Of a DNA stretch of 64,000 bases, positions 24,426 to 34,798 are shown piece after piece (position 1 is the stretch's first letter; every line of letters begins with the position of its first letter). The stretch lies in contig JALQYQ010000005.1 in assembly GCA_023262855.1 (NCBI GenBank), positions 20,781 to 84,780 of the forward strand, written 5' to 3'. Under the pieces are notes generated by a model that had not been told where the DNA came from, did no database searches, and saw nothing but the letters and a program-made list of their open reading frames with translations. The DNA is from Crocinitomicaceae bacterium. GTDB taxonomy: Bacteria; Bacteroidota; Bacteroidia; Flavobacteriales_D; Crocinitomicaceae. A program made the position numbers and the translations under genes.

Positions 24426-26600
24426 ATGTTTGCTCGTTATTTTTTTATTGTTCTAGCGCTTATCAGTTGTGCATGGATTGGATATGTTGCGATGGATCTC
24501 GTAAATAAAAAAGAAGCTTATCAACCATCCTCATTATTCGGTAAAGAAGATGAACGTTTGTTGGTAATTCATCGTTTACAAGAGTTTGAATGGGAAGATT
24601 ATCATTTCGAAACATCGCAAAAAAACAAAACAATTTTAGGTGAATTATTTGGAAATGGATTAGAATTCAAAGCTGTCTACATTAGTGCCAAACGCAATCA
24701 TTTCTTGATTGAATCACCTGTTAATTGGACAATGAATGAGCTTACACGAATATTAAATCAAGCCAATATTCCTTTTGAAAAAGCATCTTTTAAGTCATTA
24801 AAGGCGAATGGATACACATTTAAATTTGTAAAAAACTACTTGTATTGTTTTGATCAAGATTACGCTACAACAACAATCGAAAATTGGATCAAACATGACA
24901 AAAAATCCTCTGCGTCCATTTTAACTCTTTCGGACAAATTTGCAATTACAGAAATATACAGGACTTCAAACAACACAATTGAATTCAATACAACGAATGA
25001 CGAACACATTAAAGGAAGAGAAATAAATGATTTTGAACTCTTTTCAACAGCGGTTCCAAGCGAATTAAATAGTTATCATTTTTATGAAAAGGAATACCTA
25101 GCTTGTATTGACCCTATTTTCAAAAAAAATCCAATGTATACGTGGTTAGACAAAGGGTTTGTTGAAATTGAATTTAAAGGAGAAAAAGTTTTAATTACGG
25201 ACTTTGATGCTGGTCAAGAACCTTTGAATGTGTTATATGATTTTAAAAATGAGCAAACGGAAAATGATTCTCATGACCATTTTTCAGGAATTAAATTAAC
25301 CAAGGACTTCCCAAAAAACACTTCAACAGGTTTTCACGTATACCCGATGAATGGTTTTGTGGTTATTTCTGAAAGTCAATCGATATGTGAAGATGTGGTT
25401 GCGGCAAATAAATTAGAAAAAACACTCGCTACAGATGAAAAAACGAGTGATGCATTGTATTCAAATTTACCAAAAAGAGTTTCAGAAAGAAATGTTTCCA
25501 AAAGCCAAAAATATAGTAAGACAATTTACAAAACGAGAATCTTAGAAACGCACCTTCCTTTAAAATCTGAATCAGCAGATATTGAGGGTGAAAAAGAAGA
25601 TGAAACTCCTTCAATTACGATGGATACGGACGGATTTGTGGAAGACTTCATTGCATTTAATGGTGGTGGTAATATTGTTTCGTTAACGAAAGACGGAAGA
25701 TTAAAATCTTTTCAAAACGGAAAAGCTGTTTGGTCAAAATTGGTAAGTGGTCGAATGGTTGGAAAAATTCAACAAATTATGGATGGTAAAACCTTTGTTA
25801 TCACCTGCAGTAATTCAATTCATGTTCTGGATATTCAAGGGAATTACAAATTTGGCGGAATCATTAATATTGCTTCAAAACCTGCAACTCAAGCGGCTCA
25901 CTTCTATCGCTACAAAGGCAGAGAGTTTTTAGTTTATCCAACTAGAAACGGAGAGATTGTTACCTTAAATGCTGATGGCAAGCAACATTCTGTTTTTAAT
26001 GCAAATATTTCAGACATTTCAGCTGATGTTGATTCTTGGATCAGTCAAAATAAACTTTTTTATGGCGTTAAAAACTCTTCGACTTTTAAAATGATTGATG
26101 CAGAAAAACGCAAAGAATACCGCAGTTTTTCAATTCCTTTAGAAAGTCAATCAATTCCAACGTCAAACGAGCTCATTCAATTTGCAAAAGAAGATGGTAA
26201 GCTAATTTCCTTCAATCAAAAAGGTGTAAAAACAACTTATAACACTTCAATTTCAGGAACCTTATTTAAAATTTACGATAATCTATTGACTAATTATTTG
26301 TGTGCAATTCAGGCAAATCAAGTTCAACTGCTATCTAACAAAGGTGATCAGTTAATAAATTTAAAAGTAGATTTCACTACAATTGACGGTGTGAGTATTA
26401 CAACCATTAATTCAAGAAGTTACATATCAATTATTGATGGTTTAGAGAATAATGTATATTTGTACGACTTAAACGGACGAAAAATTCCTCATACAAAGTT
26501 AGAGGGTAGTAAAAAGTGTGTTTTGTCTTCTCAGGGCAATCATCTTATTCTTACTTCGATAATTGAGAATTACATCGTTCAATATGAAATTAATTTATAA
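24426..26600 (+). CDS. Large membrane-anchored protein of unknown function, propeller-like C-terminal half
   Basis: The 724-residue protein begins with one hydrophobic anchor (about 4-26). The N-terminal half (about 40-360) is unrecognised. The C-terminal half (about 400-724) contains recurring units such as GNIVSLTKDGRLKSF, SNSIHVLDIQGNYKFGG and NNVYLYDLNGRKIP, which look like beta-propeller blades (PQQ- or WD-like). A -7 box TAATTTTG lies 17 bases upstream. The OmpA/TSP3 gene starts 11 bases after its stop, so the two are almost certainly co-transcribed, pointing to an envelope role. Confidence 0.6.
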   Translation: MFARYFFIVLALISCAWIGYVAMDLVNKKEAYQPSSLFGKEDERLLVIHRLQEFEWEDYHFETSQKNKTILGELFGNGLEFKAVYISAKRNHFLIESPVNWTMNELTRILNQANIPFEKASFKSLKANGYTFKFVKNYLYCFDQDYATTTIENWIKHDKKSSASILTLSDKFAITEIYRTSNNTIEFNTTNDEHIKGREINDFELFSTAVPSELNSYHFYEKEYLACIDPIFKKNPMYTWLDKGFVEIEFKGEKVLITDFDAGQEPLNVLYDFKNEQTENDSHDHFSGIKLTKDFPKNTSTGFHVYPMNGFVVISESQSICEDVVAANKLEKTLATDEKTSDALYSNLPKRVSERNVSKSQKYSKTIYKTRILETHLPLKSESADIEGEKEDETPSITMDTDGFVEDFIAFNGGGNIVSLTKDGRLKSFQNGKAVWSKLVSGRMVGKIQQIMDGKTFVITCSNSIHVLDIQGNYKFGGIINIASKPATQAAHFYRYKGREFLVYPTRNGEIVTLNADGKQHSVFNANISDISADVDSWISQNKLFYGVKNSSTFKMIDAEKRKEYRSFSIPLESQSIPTSNELIQFAKEDGKLISFNQKGVKTTYNTSISGTLFKIYDNLLTNYLCAIQANQVQLLSNKGDQLINLKVDFTTIDGVSITTINSRSYISIIDGLENNVYLYDLNGRKIPHTKLEGSKKCVLSSQGNHLILTSIIENYIVQYEINL

Positions 26601-26611
26601 GCTACGAAAAA

Positions 26612-29128
26612 ATGAAAACCATTCAAAAAGTAATTCTATTTTTTAGTATCTGTTTCTCCCTATCCCTTTCTGCCCAAAATTATCTTGGGGTTCAAAGTAG
26701 TAATTATGCGGGTGTAATGGCAACAGATATTCAACCTGCAAGTTTTGTTGATAGTCGATTTGTTTTTGACTTGAACCTTGCGAGTTTCAATTTCAACTTG
26801 TATAACAATGCAATGGCATTTGACACGAAAGACATGCCTAAATGGTGGACTAAATCTTTTTTAGACACAGCAATTTACAGCAGTTGGGCAAAACCTGATT
26901 CAACATTTATGGATCGTTATGTAATCCGCAGATATGATTCTAATTCAACAAAATTATTGGGTATTTATACCAATACACAGGTTGATGTTTTGAATTTTAT
27001 GTTCCACATCAAACCAACAATTGCCGTTGGTTTTTCTGCAAAAATGCGCTCAATTACAAACATTGATAATGTTGATCCAAAATTGGCTGTTTTGGCTGAG
27101 AATGCATTGGATTATTCAGCTCTTTGGAATTTGCAGCTAAATGAAGAATTGCTTTCGGTGAATCATTTAACTTGGTTAGAATACGGCATTAACTACGCTC
27201 AAGTATTGAAAGATGACGGCGAGCATTTTATGAAAGTTGGAGGTCGTGCCAAATATTTATCAGGTTTAGCAGCTGGCTATTTATGGACGGATGATTTTCA
27301 ATATAATTTAAAAAATGCTGATAGTTCTTATGCTTTACAAGGTAGCTTTGATTACGGATACTCAGGCAATATCGACGGATACGCTAATGGTTCTGCTTCA
27401 GGAATGCCAAAACAAGCATCAAAATTTGGTTTAGGTTTGGATTTAGGTTTCGTTTATGAATGGAGACCTGATTGGAAAGAATACAAATACGATATGGATG
27501 GCGAAACCAATTTATGGAGACGCGACCAAGAAAAATACAAAATTCGCGCTGGTGTTTCATTAGTTGATTTAGGCGGCATGAAATTTCAAAAAGGTGGATT
27601 GAGTAGAGATTTCTCTGTTAATTCAAAAAGTTTATTCAATCTACATGTATTTGACCAAGATACTTCGTTAGCAGATATGGATGCAACAATAGACAGCTTA
27701 ATTACTGCATCACCAGATTGGACTGCGAACCAAGATCCAGCTTCAACTTTCTTCATGAAAACACCAACGGCATTGAGTATTCAATTCGATTACCACATTT
27801 GGAAATGGTTCTATGTAAACACAACTGGAATGGTGAATTTACTTTCGAAAAAGAGTGGTAATCACGTACACGTTGCCAATCAATGGTCAATTACTCCAAG
27901 TTTTGATCATGCATGGTTTGGTTTACATGTGCCAGTTTCTATTAATTCATATTCTGGATTTAAAGCTGGTATCGCCACAAGACTTGGTCCATTAACGGTA
28001 GGTATGACTGACTTTAAAACACTTTTCGCTACAGGTCAAGTGAGAGGAGCTGAATTTTTTGCTGGACTTCGTGTACCAGTTCTTTATTCTCACCCATCAG
28101 ATGTTGACGGTGATAAAGTATCTGACAAATTAGATGAATGTGAAGTTGTTCCAGGTGTATGGGCATTTAAAGGTTGTCCTGATACTGATGGCGATGGAAT
28201 CAAAGATTTGGAGGATTTGTGTCCACAAGAAGCTGGATTAGTTGAATTTAAAGGTTGTCCAGACAAAGACGGTGACAAAATTCCAGACAAGGATGATTTG
28301 TGTCCTGATTTAGCTGGTGATATTAAATTTAAAGGATGTCCAGACCGTGATAATGACAGCATTATCGATCCAAAAGATGATTGTCCAGATACTCCAGGAA
28401 TTCCGGCATTCAATGGTTGTCCTGACACAGATGGTGACGGAATCAAAGATGACGAAGATGCTTGTCCTGAAGTACCAGGCCCTCTTGTGAACCAAGGATG
28501 TCCAGATACAGATAATGATGGAATTTTTGACTTCTTGGACGGCTGTCCTGAAACGTATGGTCCAAAAGAAAACAAAGGTTGTCCATGGCCAGACACAGAT
28601 AATGATGGACTATTAGACAAAGATGATGAATGTCCGTATCTAGCAGGTCCAATCAAAAACAAAGGTTGTCCTTACCAAGACACAGATAACGATGGAGTAT
28701 TAGATAAAGATGATGATTGTCCAAATACTGCCGGACCAGCATCGAACAAAGGTTGTCCTGTTATTGAGAAAGAAGTAGAAGAAATCTTAAAAACTGCATT
28801 TGATAACCTTGAATTTGAAACAGGAAAAGACATTATCAAGCAAGCTTCATTACCATCATTAGCTGAATTAGCGGAAGTATTGAAGAAAAAATCAGCTTGG
28901 GGTCTACAAATTTCTGGACACACTGATAATGTCGGAGATGATCAGAAAAACTTGATTTTATCTAAAAAACGTGCTGAGGCTGTAAAAGCATTCATGGTTT
29001 CTCAAGGAATCGATGCTTCTCGATTAAGCACACTGTACTTCGGTGAGACAATGCCAATTGCATCAAATGACACACCTGAAGGACGTCAGAAAAATAGACG
29101 TGTTGAAATGAAAATTATTTTCAAATAA
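26612..29128 (+). CDS. Outer-membrane protein: DUF5723 barrel, TSP3 calcium repeats, OmpA domain
   Basis: The 838-residue protein has a signal peptide (1-21), a DUF5723-type region (about 22-490, starting NYLGVQSSNYAGVMATDIQPA), eight thrombospondin type-3-like units (about 490-715), and a C-terminal OmpA peptidoglycan-binding domain (about 720-838; SGHTDNVG and NRRVEMKI). The TSP3 units repeat D-x-D-x-D-G-x-x-D and end in a Gly-Cys-Pro; they are expected to bind Ca2+. The layout suggests a stiff periplasmic arm linking an outer-membrane barrel to the cell wall. A strong terminator follows. Confidence 0.88.
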   Translation: MKTIQKVILFFSICFSLSLSAQNYLGVQSSNYAGVMATDIQPASFVDSRFVFDLNLASFNFNLYNNAMAFDTKDMPKWWTKSFLDTAIYSSWAKPDSTFMDRYVIRRYDSNSTKLLGIYTNTQVDVLNFMFHIKPTIAVGFSAKMRSITNIDNVDPKLAVLAENALDYSALWNLQLNEELLSVNHLTWLEYGINYAQVLKDDGEHFMKVGGRAKYLSGLAAGYLWTDDFQYNLKNADSSYALQGSFDYGYSGNIDGYANGSASGMPKQASKFGLGLDLGFVYEWRPDWKEYKYDMDGETNLWRRDQEKYKIRAGVSLVDLGGMKFQKGGLSRDFSVNSKSLFNLHVFDQDTSLADMDATIDSLITASPDWTANQDPASTFFMKTPTALSIQFDYHIWKWFYVNTTGMVNLLSKKSGNHVHVANQWSITPSFDHAWFGLHVPVSINSYSGFKAGIATRLGPLTVGMTDFKTLFATGQVRGAEFFAGLRVPVLYSHPSDVDGDKVSDKLDECEVVPGVWAFKGCPDTDGDGIKDLEDLCPQEAGLVEFKGCPDKDGDKIPDKDDLCPDLAGDIKFKGCPDRDNDSIIDPKDDCPDTPGIPAFNGCPDTDGDGIKDDEDACPEVPGPLVNQGCPDTDNDGIFDFLDGCPETYGPKENKGCPWPDTDNDGLLDKDDECPYLAGPIKNKGCPYQDTDNDGVLDKDDDCPNTAGPASNKGCPVIEKEVEEILKTAFDNLEFETGKDIIKQASLPSLAELAEVLKKKSAWGLQISGHTDNVGDDQKNLILSKKRAEAVKAFMVSQGIDASRLSTLYFGETMPIASNDTPEGRQKNRRVEMKIIFK

Positions 29129-29146
29129 GCATAATTGCTCTAGGAA

Positions 29147-29175
29147 AAGGGTCAGCGTAAGTTGACCCTTTTTTT
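29147..29175 (+). terminator. Terminator after the OmpA/TSP3 gene
   Basis: AAGGGTCA (29147-29154) and TGACCCTT (29163-29170) form an 8-bp stem followed by a T run to 29175. The last T of the run are part of the -33 TTG of the next promoter. Confidence 0.8.
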
Positions 29176-29203
29176 GTGCATGTAGATTTTTAAAGTAAAT
29201 TTG
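29174..29203 (+). promoter_or_regulatory. Promoter of lnt (TTG-N19-TAAATTTG)
   Basis: TTG (29174-29176), a 19-nt spacer and TAAATTTG (29196-29203) match the Bacteroidota consensus exactly. The -7 element ends 4 nt before the ATG at 29208, which predicts a leaderless or nearly leaderless transcript. Confidence 0.65.
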
Positions 29204-29207
29204 AGTC

Positions 29208-30812
29208 ATGTTAAAAATTACTCGTCCACAACGTTATTTATTGAGTATTCTTTCAGGAATATTGATGGTACTATCGTTTCCATATACTGGTAGTCTAACA
29301 CCACTGATTTTTATTTCTTGGATTCCCTTATTGTTAATTGAGCGTACAATTTCCACTAATAATTATCGATCTGGAAAGGTCTTCGTACATGCTTATATTA
29401 CTTTTTTAATTTATAATATTGGAACAACATGGTGGATTTGGAATGCTAGCGCTGGAGGTGCGTTAATGGCCTTTATTTTGAATGCGCTCTTAATGGCGAT
29501 TGCATTTTATCTGTTTCATTTCATTAAGAAAAAACTGGGCAAAAAAGTTGGTTACATTGTGCTACCGCTCGTTTGGATTGGCTTCGAATACCTTCATTAC
29601 TATTGGGAATTATCTTGGCCATGGTTGAGTCTTGGAAACGCCTTTTCAATTCGAACAACATGGATTCAATGGTATGAATTTACAGGTTCGTTAGGAGGAA
29701 CTTTATGGGTGCTTTCAATGAACATCATGCTTACGCTTATTGTTGAACAACATCTATTTAAGAAGCAACCTTTAACGTCAACTAAAACACTTTTGATCAG
29801 TGCTTCCCTTACATTAATTTGTCCATTGGTCATTTCAGCTTACTTATATTCTTCTTACTCGGAAGAAAATCGGCCAATTGAAGTTGTTTTATTACAGCCT
29901 AATATCGACCCATACAACGAAAAATTCTCTGCCTCTTTAGAAAGCCAGCTTACCAAAATGTTTGATTTAGCGGATCGTAAAGTCACTTCCAATACTTCAA
30001 TTGTTATTGCCCCCGAGACAGCAATAAGTTGGAGCTTTTATGAAGAAGACCTGAGTCGTTTACCGTTCTATAATATGCTTCTTACAAGAAAAGGTAAGTG
30101 GAAAAATGCATCATTATTAACCGGTGCAAGTACAGTTCGTTTTTTCGAAACTAAGCATTCTCGAGCAAGTCAACCGATGGAAGGCGGCCCAGGATTTGTT
30201 GAAAGTTACAACAGCTCAATGTTGATCGATGAAAATAATGAAACAACCTTTTTACATAAATCAAAATTAGTTTTGGGAGTTGAAAAATTACCTTTTTCAG
30301 ATTGGTTTCCATTCTTAGAGCAGTTATCCATTGAAAATGGTGGAACTTCCGGAACTTTAGGAATCGAAGAAGAACCTCAAGTATTAAAAACCAACAATTT
30401 CGTTTTCGCTCCTTTGATTTGTTATGAATCAATCTATGGTGAATTCAATTCTGAACAGATCAAAAAGGGCGCAGAAGTAATCTTTGTTATTACCAATGAT
30501 GGTTGGTGGGGAGATACACCTGGCTATAAACAACACATGAGTTTTTCGAGAATCAGAGCCATTGAAAACAGAAGGTCTGTGGCACGATCTGCGAATACAG
30601 GAACAAGCTGCATTATCAATCAACGAGGGGATGTTGTTCAGCAAACAGAATATTGGAAAGAATCTGCCATTAATGGTAAAGTAAATTTAAATAAAAACAT
30701 TACCATTTACAGTTCCACGGGGGACTTACTCGGAAAAACGTTTACAATAATGGCTGGTTTACTGGTTCTTTTATCGCTGATTAAATCAATTAAACCATTA
30801 ACAACCAAATAG
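29208..30812 (+). CDS. lnt: Apolipoprotein N-acyltransferase
   Basis: The 534-residue protein has about seven membrane segments in the first 220 residues and a periplasmic nitrilase-like domain (about 225-500). The family's catalytic triad matches Glu270 (IAPETA), Lys351 (LHKSKLVLG) and Cys405 (PLICYES). Lnt adds the third acyl chain to the N-terminal Cys of lipoproteins. A conserved TNDGWWGDTPGYKQH segment follows. It has its own consensus promoter. The convergent neighbour ends 2 bases after its stop. Confidence 0.94.
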   Translation: MLKITRPQRYLLSILSGILMVLSFPYTGSLTPLIFISWIPLLLIERTISTNNYRSGKVFVHAYITFLIYNIGTTWWIWNASAGGALMAFILNALLMAIAFYLFHFIKKKLGKKVGYIVLPLVWIGFEYLHYYWELSWPWLSLGNAFSIRTTWIQWYEFTGSLGGTLWVLSMNIMLTLIVEQHLFKKQPLTSTKTLLISASLTLICPLVISAYLYSSYSEENRPIEVVLLQPNIDPYNEKFSASLESQLTKMFDLADRKVTSNTSIVIAPETAISWSFYEEDLSRLPFYNMLLTRKGKWKNASLLTGASTVRFFETKHSRASQPMEGGPGFVESYNSSMLIDENNETTFLHKSKLVLGVEKLPFSDWFPFLEQLSIENGGTSGTLGIEEEPQVLKTNNFVFAPLICYESIYGEFNSEQIKKGAEVIFVITNDGWWGDTPGYKQHMSFSRIRAIENRRSVARSANTGTSCIINQRGDVVQQTEYWKESAINGKVNLNKNITIYSSTGDLLGKTFTIMAGLLVLLSLIKSIKPLTTK

Positions 30813-30813
30813 A

Positions 30814-32382
30814 TTATTCATTAAATTTTAGTATCCCGAATCGCTCCTTTTTTCCATAAACAGCGTAAAGAAGCATTTCATTTGTTGAATAATCGATTTT
30901 AAAAAGTTTAGGAACTGCAAGCGCATTAATTTCATTTCTGTCGAAGAAGGTGTTTCTGTTGATATCACCATTTTCCAAATCAATCTCAACAATCGCAACC
31001 ACATTCTTTTTCTTTCCAAAATTGGCTGGATAGGTTTTTTCTCCTACGATAAACTTACCTGATAAATCATAATTCTTCACATGATCATTGAAAATAAAAC
31101 ATAATTTACCATTATCAATAAAACGAGCATATGAACTGTAAGGGCCGCCATCATTTGTTGAAACTTGGTATTTATTGATTTTCTTTAACCATTCAAAACC
31201 ACCATCAACACCAACTTTAAATGCAACAATATCATTATAATAATACGTATAGGTTGTTCTCGTCATTCCAGTTTTAGGATCAGTATACGAATTCACAACA
31301 ATGTAATATTGTTCCATTGAGCCTATAATACTACCATCTTTCAGCACCTCGGTTTGACGCATTTGATAATTGTACAATTGTGGTTCTCCTTTTCCTTTTT
31401 TCTCTCTTTTTTCAGCTTTTTCTTTCTGACGATCGGACCAATCTTGTGTAATAAAATCTTTTCCAAACTTCTCAAAACCTTCATCAATAATTTCTTGTTT
31501 ATCAAAATTTGCTCGAAGAAAAAATAATCCTGTTACACCAGCTTTGCCTTGATCACCATAAATACCTGTCAGTGTAAATAGTTTATCATTATCGGAATTC
31601 ATTGTCACTGCTTCAACTCGCTTACCTTCCAAGTTAATTGTAAAATCAACCAAATCATCAGGCGTGATGTGGAAAATATGCATTGCCTTGTAATTCAGGT
31701 AAGATTTAAATAGTTTTTTTTCTGTTGGCTCTTCGTATTCAATAACATTAATAAAGTAATCTCCTGTGTTTGAAAGATAATGTTGATTGATCATCGATAA
31801 TTTACCGACGAATGGCAACTTATAATCCCCATCAGACACTTCGTTCATTTCGTTATCGAAAATTTTAAAGCCGTATCGATCTTTTTCCTCTTTTTTGCCC
31901 GGAATTTCCCAAATAACACCAAAAAACGCTTTATCTCTCGAAACGATAATATCAAAGGAACCTTTCGATTTTCCCTTCTCCAATTCATAATTCGCCAATT
32001 CAACTGCATTACCTTTTGGCAGCATATCTGAACCATATTCTTGCATAAAAAAGTGATTCTTTCCATCCTTTTTATCAGATAAGAAAACCATCAATTTTTT
32101 ACCAATCACCTGAGCTCCTTCAAAATTGGCCATTCCTCCATCAGCCTTAATTTGCAGTTTTCCAGTGGCGGTAATTTTAAAATTCTCATGATTTGACAAT
32201 CGGTATGACCCCATTAAAGCTCCACCAGACCAACGCAAGGCATAAAAATCCTCTCCCGTTTTTGGCAATACAGAAATCATACGACCATTGCCTTTTTCTA
32301 ATTCACCCCATTTCACATTGTAGCTTTGAGAAAATATTCTCAAGCTTGTTATTACGAAAATTAGAAGAACGGCAAACCTCAT
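30814..32382 (-). CDS. Hypothetical secreted protein, probably co-transcribed with purB
   Basis: The 522-residue protein has a signal peptide (1-18, ending RIFSQS). The mature protein is rich in alternating aromatic and polar residues (beta-type) with no recognised domain, and includes a charged Lys-rich segment EKAEKREKKGKGEP around 310-325. PurB ends 20 bases upstream on the same strand, so they probably share a transcript, though a functional link is not obvious. I cannot assign a family. Confidence 0.6.
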   Translation of the reverse strand: MRFAVLLIFVITSLRIFSQSYNVKWGELEKGNGRMISVLPKTGEDFYALRWSGGALMGSYRLSNHENFKITATGKLQIKADGGMANFEGAQVIGKKLMVFLSDKKDGKNHFFMQEYGSDMLPKGNAVELANYELEKGKSKGSFDIIVSRDKAFFGVIWEIPGKKEEKDRYGFKIFDNEMNEVSDGDYKLPFVGKLSMINQHYLSNTGDYFINVIEYEEPTEKKLFKSYLNYKAMHIFHITPDDLVDFTINLEGKRVEAVTMNSDNDKLFTLTGIYGDQGKAGVTGLFFLRANFDKQEIIDEGFEKFGKDFITQDWSDRQKEKAEKREKKGKGEPQLYNYQMRQTEVLKDGSIIGSMEQYYIVVNSYTDPKTGMTRTTYTYYYNDIVAFKVGVDGGFEWLKKINKYQVSTNDGGPYSSYARFIDNGKLCFIFNDHVKNYDLSGKFIVGEKTYPANFGKKKNVVAIVEIDLENGDINRNTFFDRNEINALAVPKLFKIDYSTNEMLLYAVYGKKERFGILKFNE

Positions 32383-32402
32383 AATGAAATTTTACTTGAA
32401 AA

Positions 32403-33755
32403 TTAAACCAACTGAATTCCAGTATAGTTAGATGGCGTTATTTTCTTAAGTTCAATTTTTAATTCATCCGAAACATTCAGTGAATCAACAAATTCATGAA
32501 CTGAATCCATTGTCACAGCTTCATTTTTGCGTGTCAAACCTTTCAATGCTTCATACGGTTTTGGAAATCCTTCTCGTCTTAAAATGGTTTGTATTGCTTC
32601 AGCAACAACCGCCCAGTTATTTTCTAAATCTTTACTAAAAGCTGCTTCGTTTAACAATAATTTTTCCAAACCTGTAATCGTCGATTTCACAGCAATAAAT
32701 GTATGTGCGATTGGCATTCCAACTGTTCTTAATACAGTAGAATCAGTTAAATCACGTTGTAATCTAGAAACCGGTAATTTCGCTGATAAATGTTCAAAAA
32801 GCGCATTCGCAATTCCAATGTTTCCTTCTGAATTTTCAAAATCGATCGGATTCACTTTATGCGGCATAGCTGAAGATCCAATTTCCCCTTCTTTCAATTT
32901 TTGCTTAAAATACTCCATTGAAATATAGGTCCACATATCTCTATCCAAATCGAGAATAATTGTATTGATGCGTTTCATGCAATCAAATAACGCAGACAAA
33001 TTATCATAGTGTTCAATTTGAGTTGTTGTCTGACTTCGCGAAAGCCCCAATTTATTGTCAACAAAATCATTAGCAAATTCCACCCAGTTTCTTTCAGGAA
33101 AAGCAACATGATGTGCGTTAAAATTACCCGTTGCGCCTCCGAACTTAGCTGAGAATGGAATTGCTTTCAATTGATTCAACTGAACCGAAAGTCGCTCTGT
33201 GAAAACTTTAATTTCTTTTCCTAATCTCGTTGGAGATGCTGGTTGTCCATGTGTTCGTGCTAACATTGAAATATCTTTCCATTCCTCTTGATAGCTCGTT
33301 AGTTTGTCAACAAGTTGATTTAATAAAGGTAGATACTCATTGTGTATTGCTTCCTTCAAAGACAAGGGAATTGACGTGTTATTAATATCTTGAGAAGTTA
33401 ATCCAAAATGAACAAATTCCAAGTGTTTTTCTAATCCAAGTACCGTTAATTTCTCTTTTAAAAAATACTCAACAGCCTTTACATCATGGTTCGTAACCTT
33501 CTCCGTATTTTTGATCCAATTTGCATCTTCTTCAGAAAAATTAGTGCAAATTGCTCTCAACGCACTGAAAGACTCTTTTGGAAAGTCATTCAACGGTTCA
33601 ATACCAGATTCAACAAGCGCAATTAAATACTCAACCTCAACAATAACTCTGTATTTAATTAGACCAAATTCAGAAAAATAGGGTTGCAATTCGGATGTTT
33701 TGCGCTGATATCTGCCATCAATTGGAGAAATAGCTGTTAGACTACTAAAATTCAT
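32403..33755 (-). CDS. purB: Adenylosuccinate lyase
   Basis: The 450-residue protein belongs to the fumarase/aspartase superfamily. It carries the signature GSSAMPHKVNPIDFENSEGN and the N-terminal SPIDGRYQ typical of PurB. The enzyme splits SAICAR and adenylosuccinate, releasing fumarate, in purine synthesis. A TATCTTTG -7 box lies 41-48 bases upstream on the minus strand (33803-33796), giving a leader of about 35 nt. The gene diverges from the EI24-type gene. Confidence 0.95.
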   Translation of the reverse strand: MNFSSLTAISPIDGRYQRKTSELQPYFSEFGLIKYRVIVEVEYLIALVESGIEPLNDFPKESFSALRAICTNFSEEDANWIKNTEKVTNHDVKAVEYFLKEKLTVLGLEKHLEFVHFGLTSQDINNTSIPLSLKEAIHNEYLPLLNQLVDKLTSYQEEWKDISMLARTHGQPASPTRLGKEIKVFTERLSVQLNQLKAIPFSAKFGGATGNFNAHHVAFPERNWVEFANDFVDNKLGLSRSQTTTQIEHYDNLSALFDCMKRINTIILDLDRDMWTYISMEYFKQKLKEGEIGSSAMPHKVNPIDFENSEGNIGIANALFEHLSAKLPVSRLQRDLTDSTVLRTVGMPIAHTFIAVKSTITGLEKLLLNEAAFSKDLENNWAVVAEAIQTILRREGFPKPYEALKGLTRKNEAVTMDSVHEFVDSLNVSDELKIELKKITPSNYTGIQLV

Positions 33756-33795
33756 GTTGTTTAATTTTAAAACTTACTTCCTTCTTGGAAAAGGG

Positions 33796-33854
33796 CAAAG
33801 ATAAGAAATCCTTTACGAAAAGGTAGGACATTCTTGTGGCTTTCATTAAATTTG
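33796..33854. promoter_or_regulatory. Divergent promoter elements between purB and the EI24 gene
   Basis: TATCTTTG on the minus strand (33803-33796) serves purB. TAAATTTG on the plus strand (33847-33854) ends 3 nt before the ATG at 33858 and serves the EI24 gene, so that mRNA may be leaderless. The spacing also supports the 33858 start over the ATG at 33834. Confidence 0.5.
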
Positions 33855-33857
33855 AAC

Positions 33858-34679
33858 ATGCGATTTTTTCAAAATTTGCTTATTGGACTCCGAGCTTATT
33901 TAAAAGCCATTCGTTTCATTAAGGAACACAAATTTTATTGGTACATCTTCATCCCTGCATTATTCATGCTCGGCATCTACAAAATCGGTGAGCATATACA
34001 ACAAAAATCAGTTCAAGTTCAGGTTCAAAACATGAATGAAATCATTTGGTTTTTAATCCATATGATGATAGAAATATCTATTGCTTTGTTATTGATGAAT
34101 TTCGCAAAATACTTAGTCGTAATCCTTCTTTCTCCATTGTTAGCTCATCTTTCAGAAAAAACCGAACGGATTTTGACTGGTAATAAATATCCATTTAACT
34201 TTCAGCAGTTTTTTCATGATGTCCGCAGAGGAATTCGCATCGCTATAAGAAACCTAATGTGGCAATATTTTTTCTTTTTAATCATCTTTTTGGTTTCAGC
34301 AATTGGCTGGAAAGAACCAGAAAAAGCGCCTGTATTTTATCTAATTTATGTTATTGCTTTTTATTATTATGGCTTCAGCTTCATTGACTATGTAAACGAA
34401 CGCAGAAAACTGAATATGGATGAAAGTATACAATTTGTTCGACTCAATCGTGGTTTAGCAGTTGCAATCGGCATGGTCTATTCCGTTTTGATTCTTGTAC
34501 CTGTCGATCTGAGTGTTATTTTCAGTTTTTCGAGTTTTAAAGACACAACATTCTTCGTAGGACTTGGTGAATTTTTCCTTCATTTGATTCTATGGATTTG
34601 CGCTGCAACAGCACCAATCTTATCCATTGTAGCCGCAACCATTGCAATGAACGATGTCGTCGATTTAAAAAAAGGTTAA
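33858..34679 (+). CDS. EI24-domain integral membrane protein
   Basis: The 273-residue protein has the EI24 (PF07264) layout, a CysZ-like family: N-terminal FFQNLLIGLRAYLKAIRFI, then four or so membrane segments including WQYFFFLIIFLVSAIG and the YYYGFSFIDYVNERR motif. CysZ proteins transport sulfate in some bacteria, but Bacteroidota members are uncharacterised. The start at 33858 is chosen because the -7 element lies directly before it. Confidence 0.72.
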   Translation: MRFFQNLLIGLRAYLKAIRFIKEHKFYWYIFIPALFMLGIYKIGEHIQQKSVQVQVQNMNEIIWFLIHMMIEISIALLLMNFAKYLVVILLSPLLAHLSEKTERILTGNKYPFNFQQFFHDVRRGIRIAIRNLMWQYFFFLIIFLVSAIGWKEPEKAPVFYLIYVIAFYYYGFSFIDYVNERRKLNMDESIQFVRLNRGLAVAIGMVYSVLILVPVDLSVIFSFSSFKDTTFFVGLGEFFLHLILWICAATAPILSIVAATIAMNDVVDLKKG

Positions 34680-34798
34680 CAACTTACCTTACTATCTTGG
34701 AAAATTGTGCTATACAAATTTCTTTAGAACCTAAAAATTGCTTTCTTTTGTATCCATCTCTTGATTTGAGTGATTCGAGAATAATTACATAAACGATT

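Noticed and set aside
28090..28662. Long open frame opposite the TSP3 repeats
   Set aside because: It is the antisense of a repetitive Asp/Gly/Pro-rich coding region. Composition bias keeps the frame open, and no start signals or homologous text are visible.
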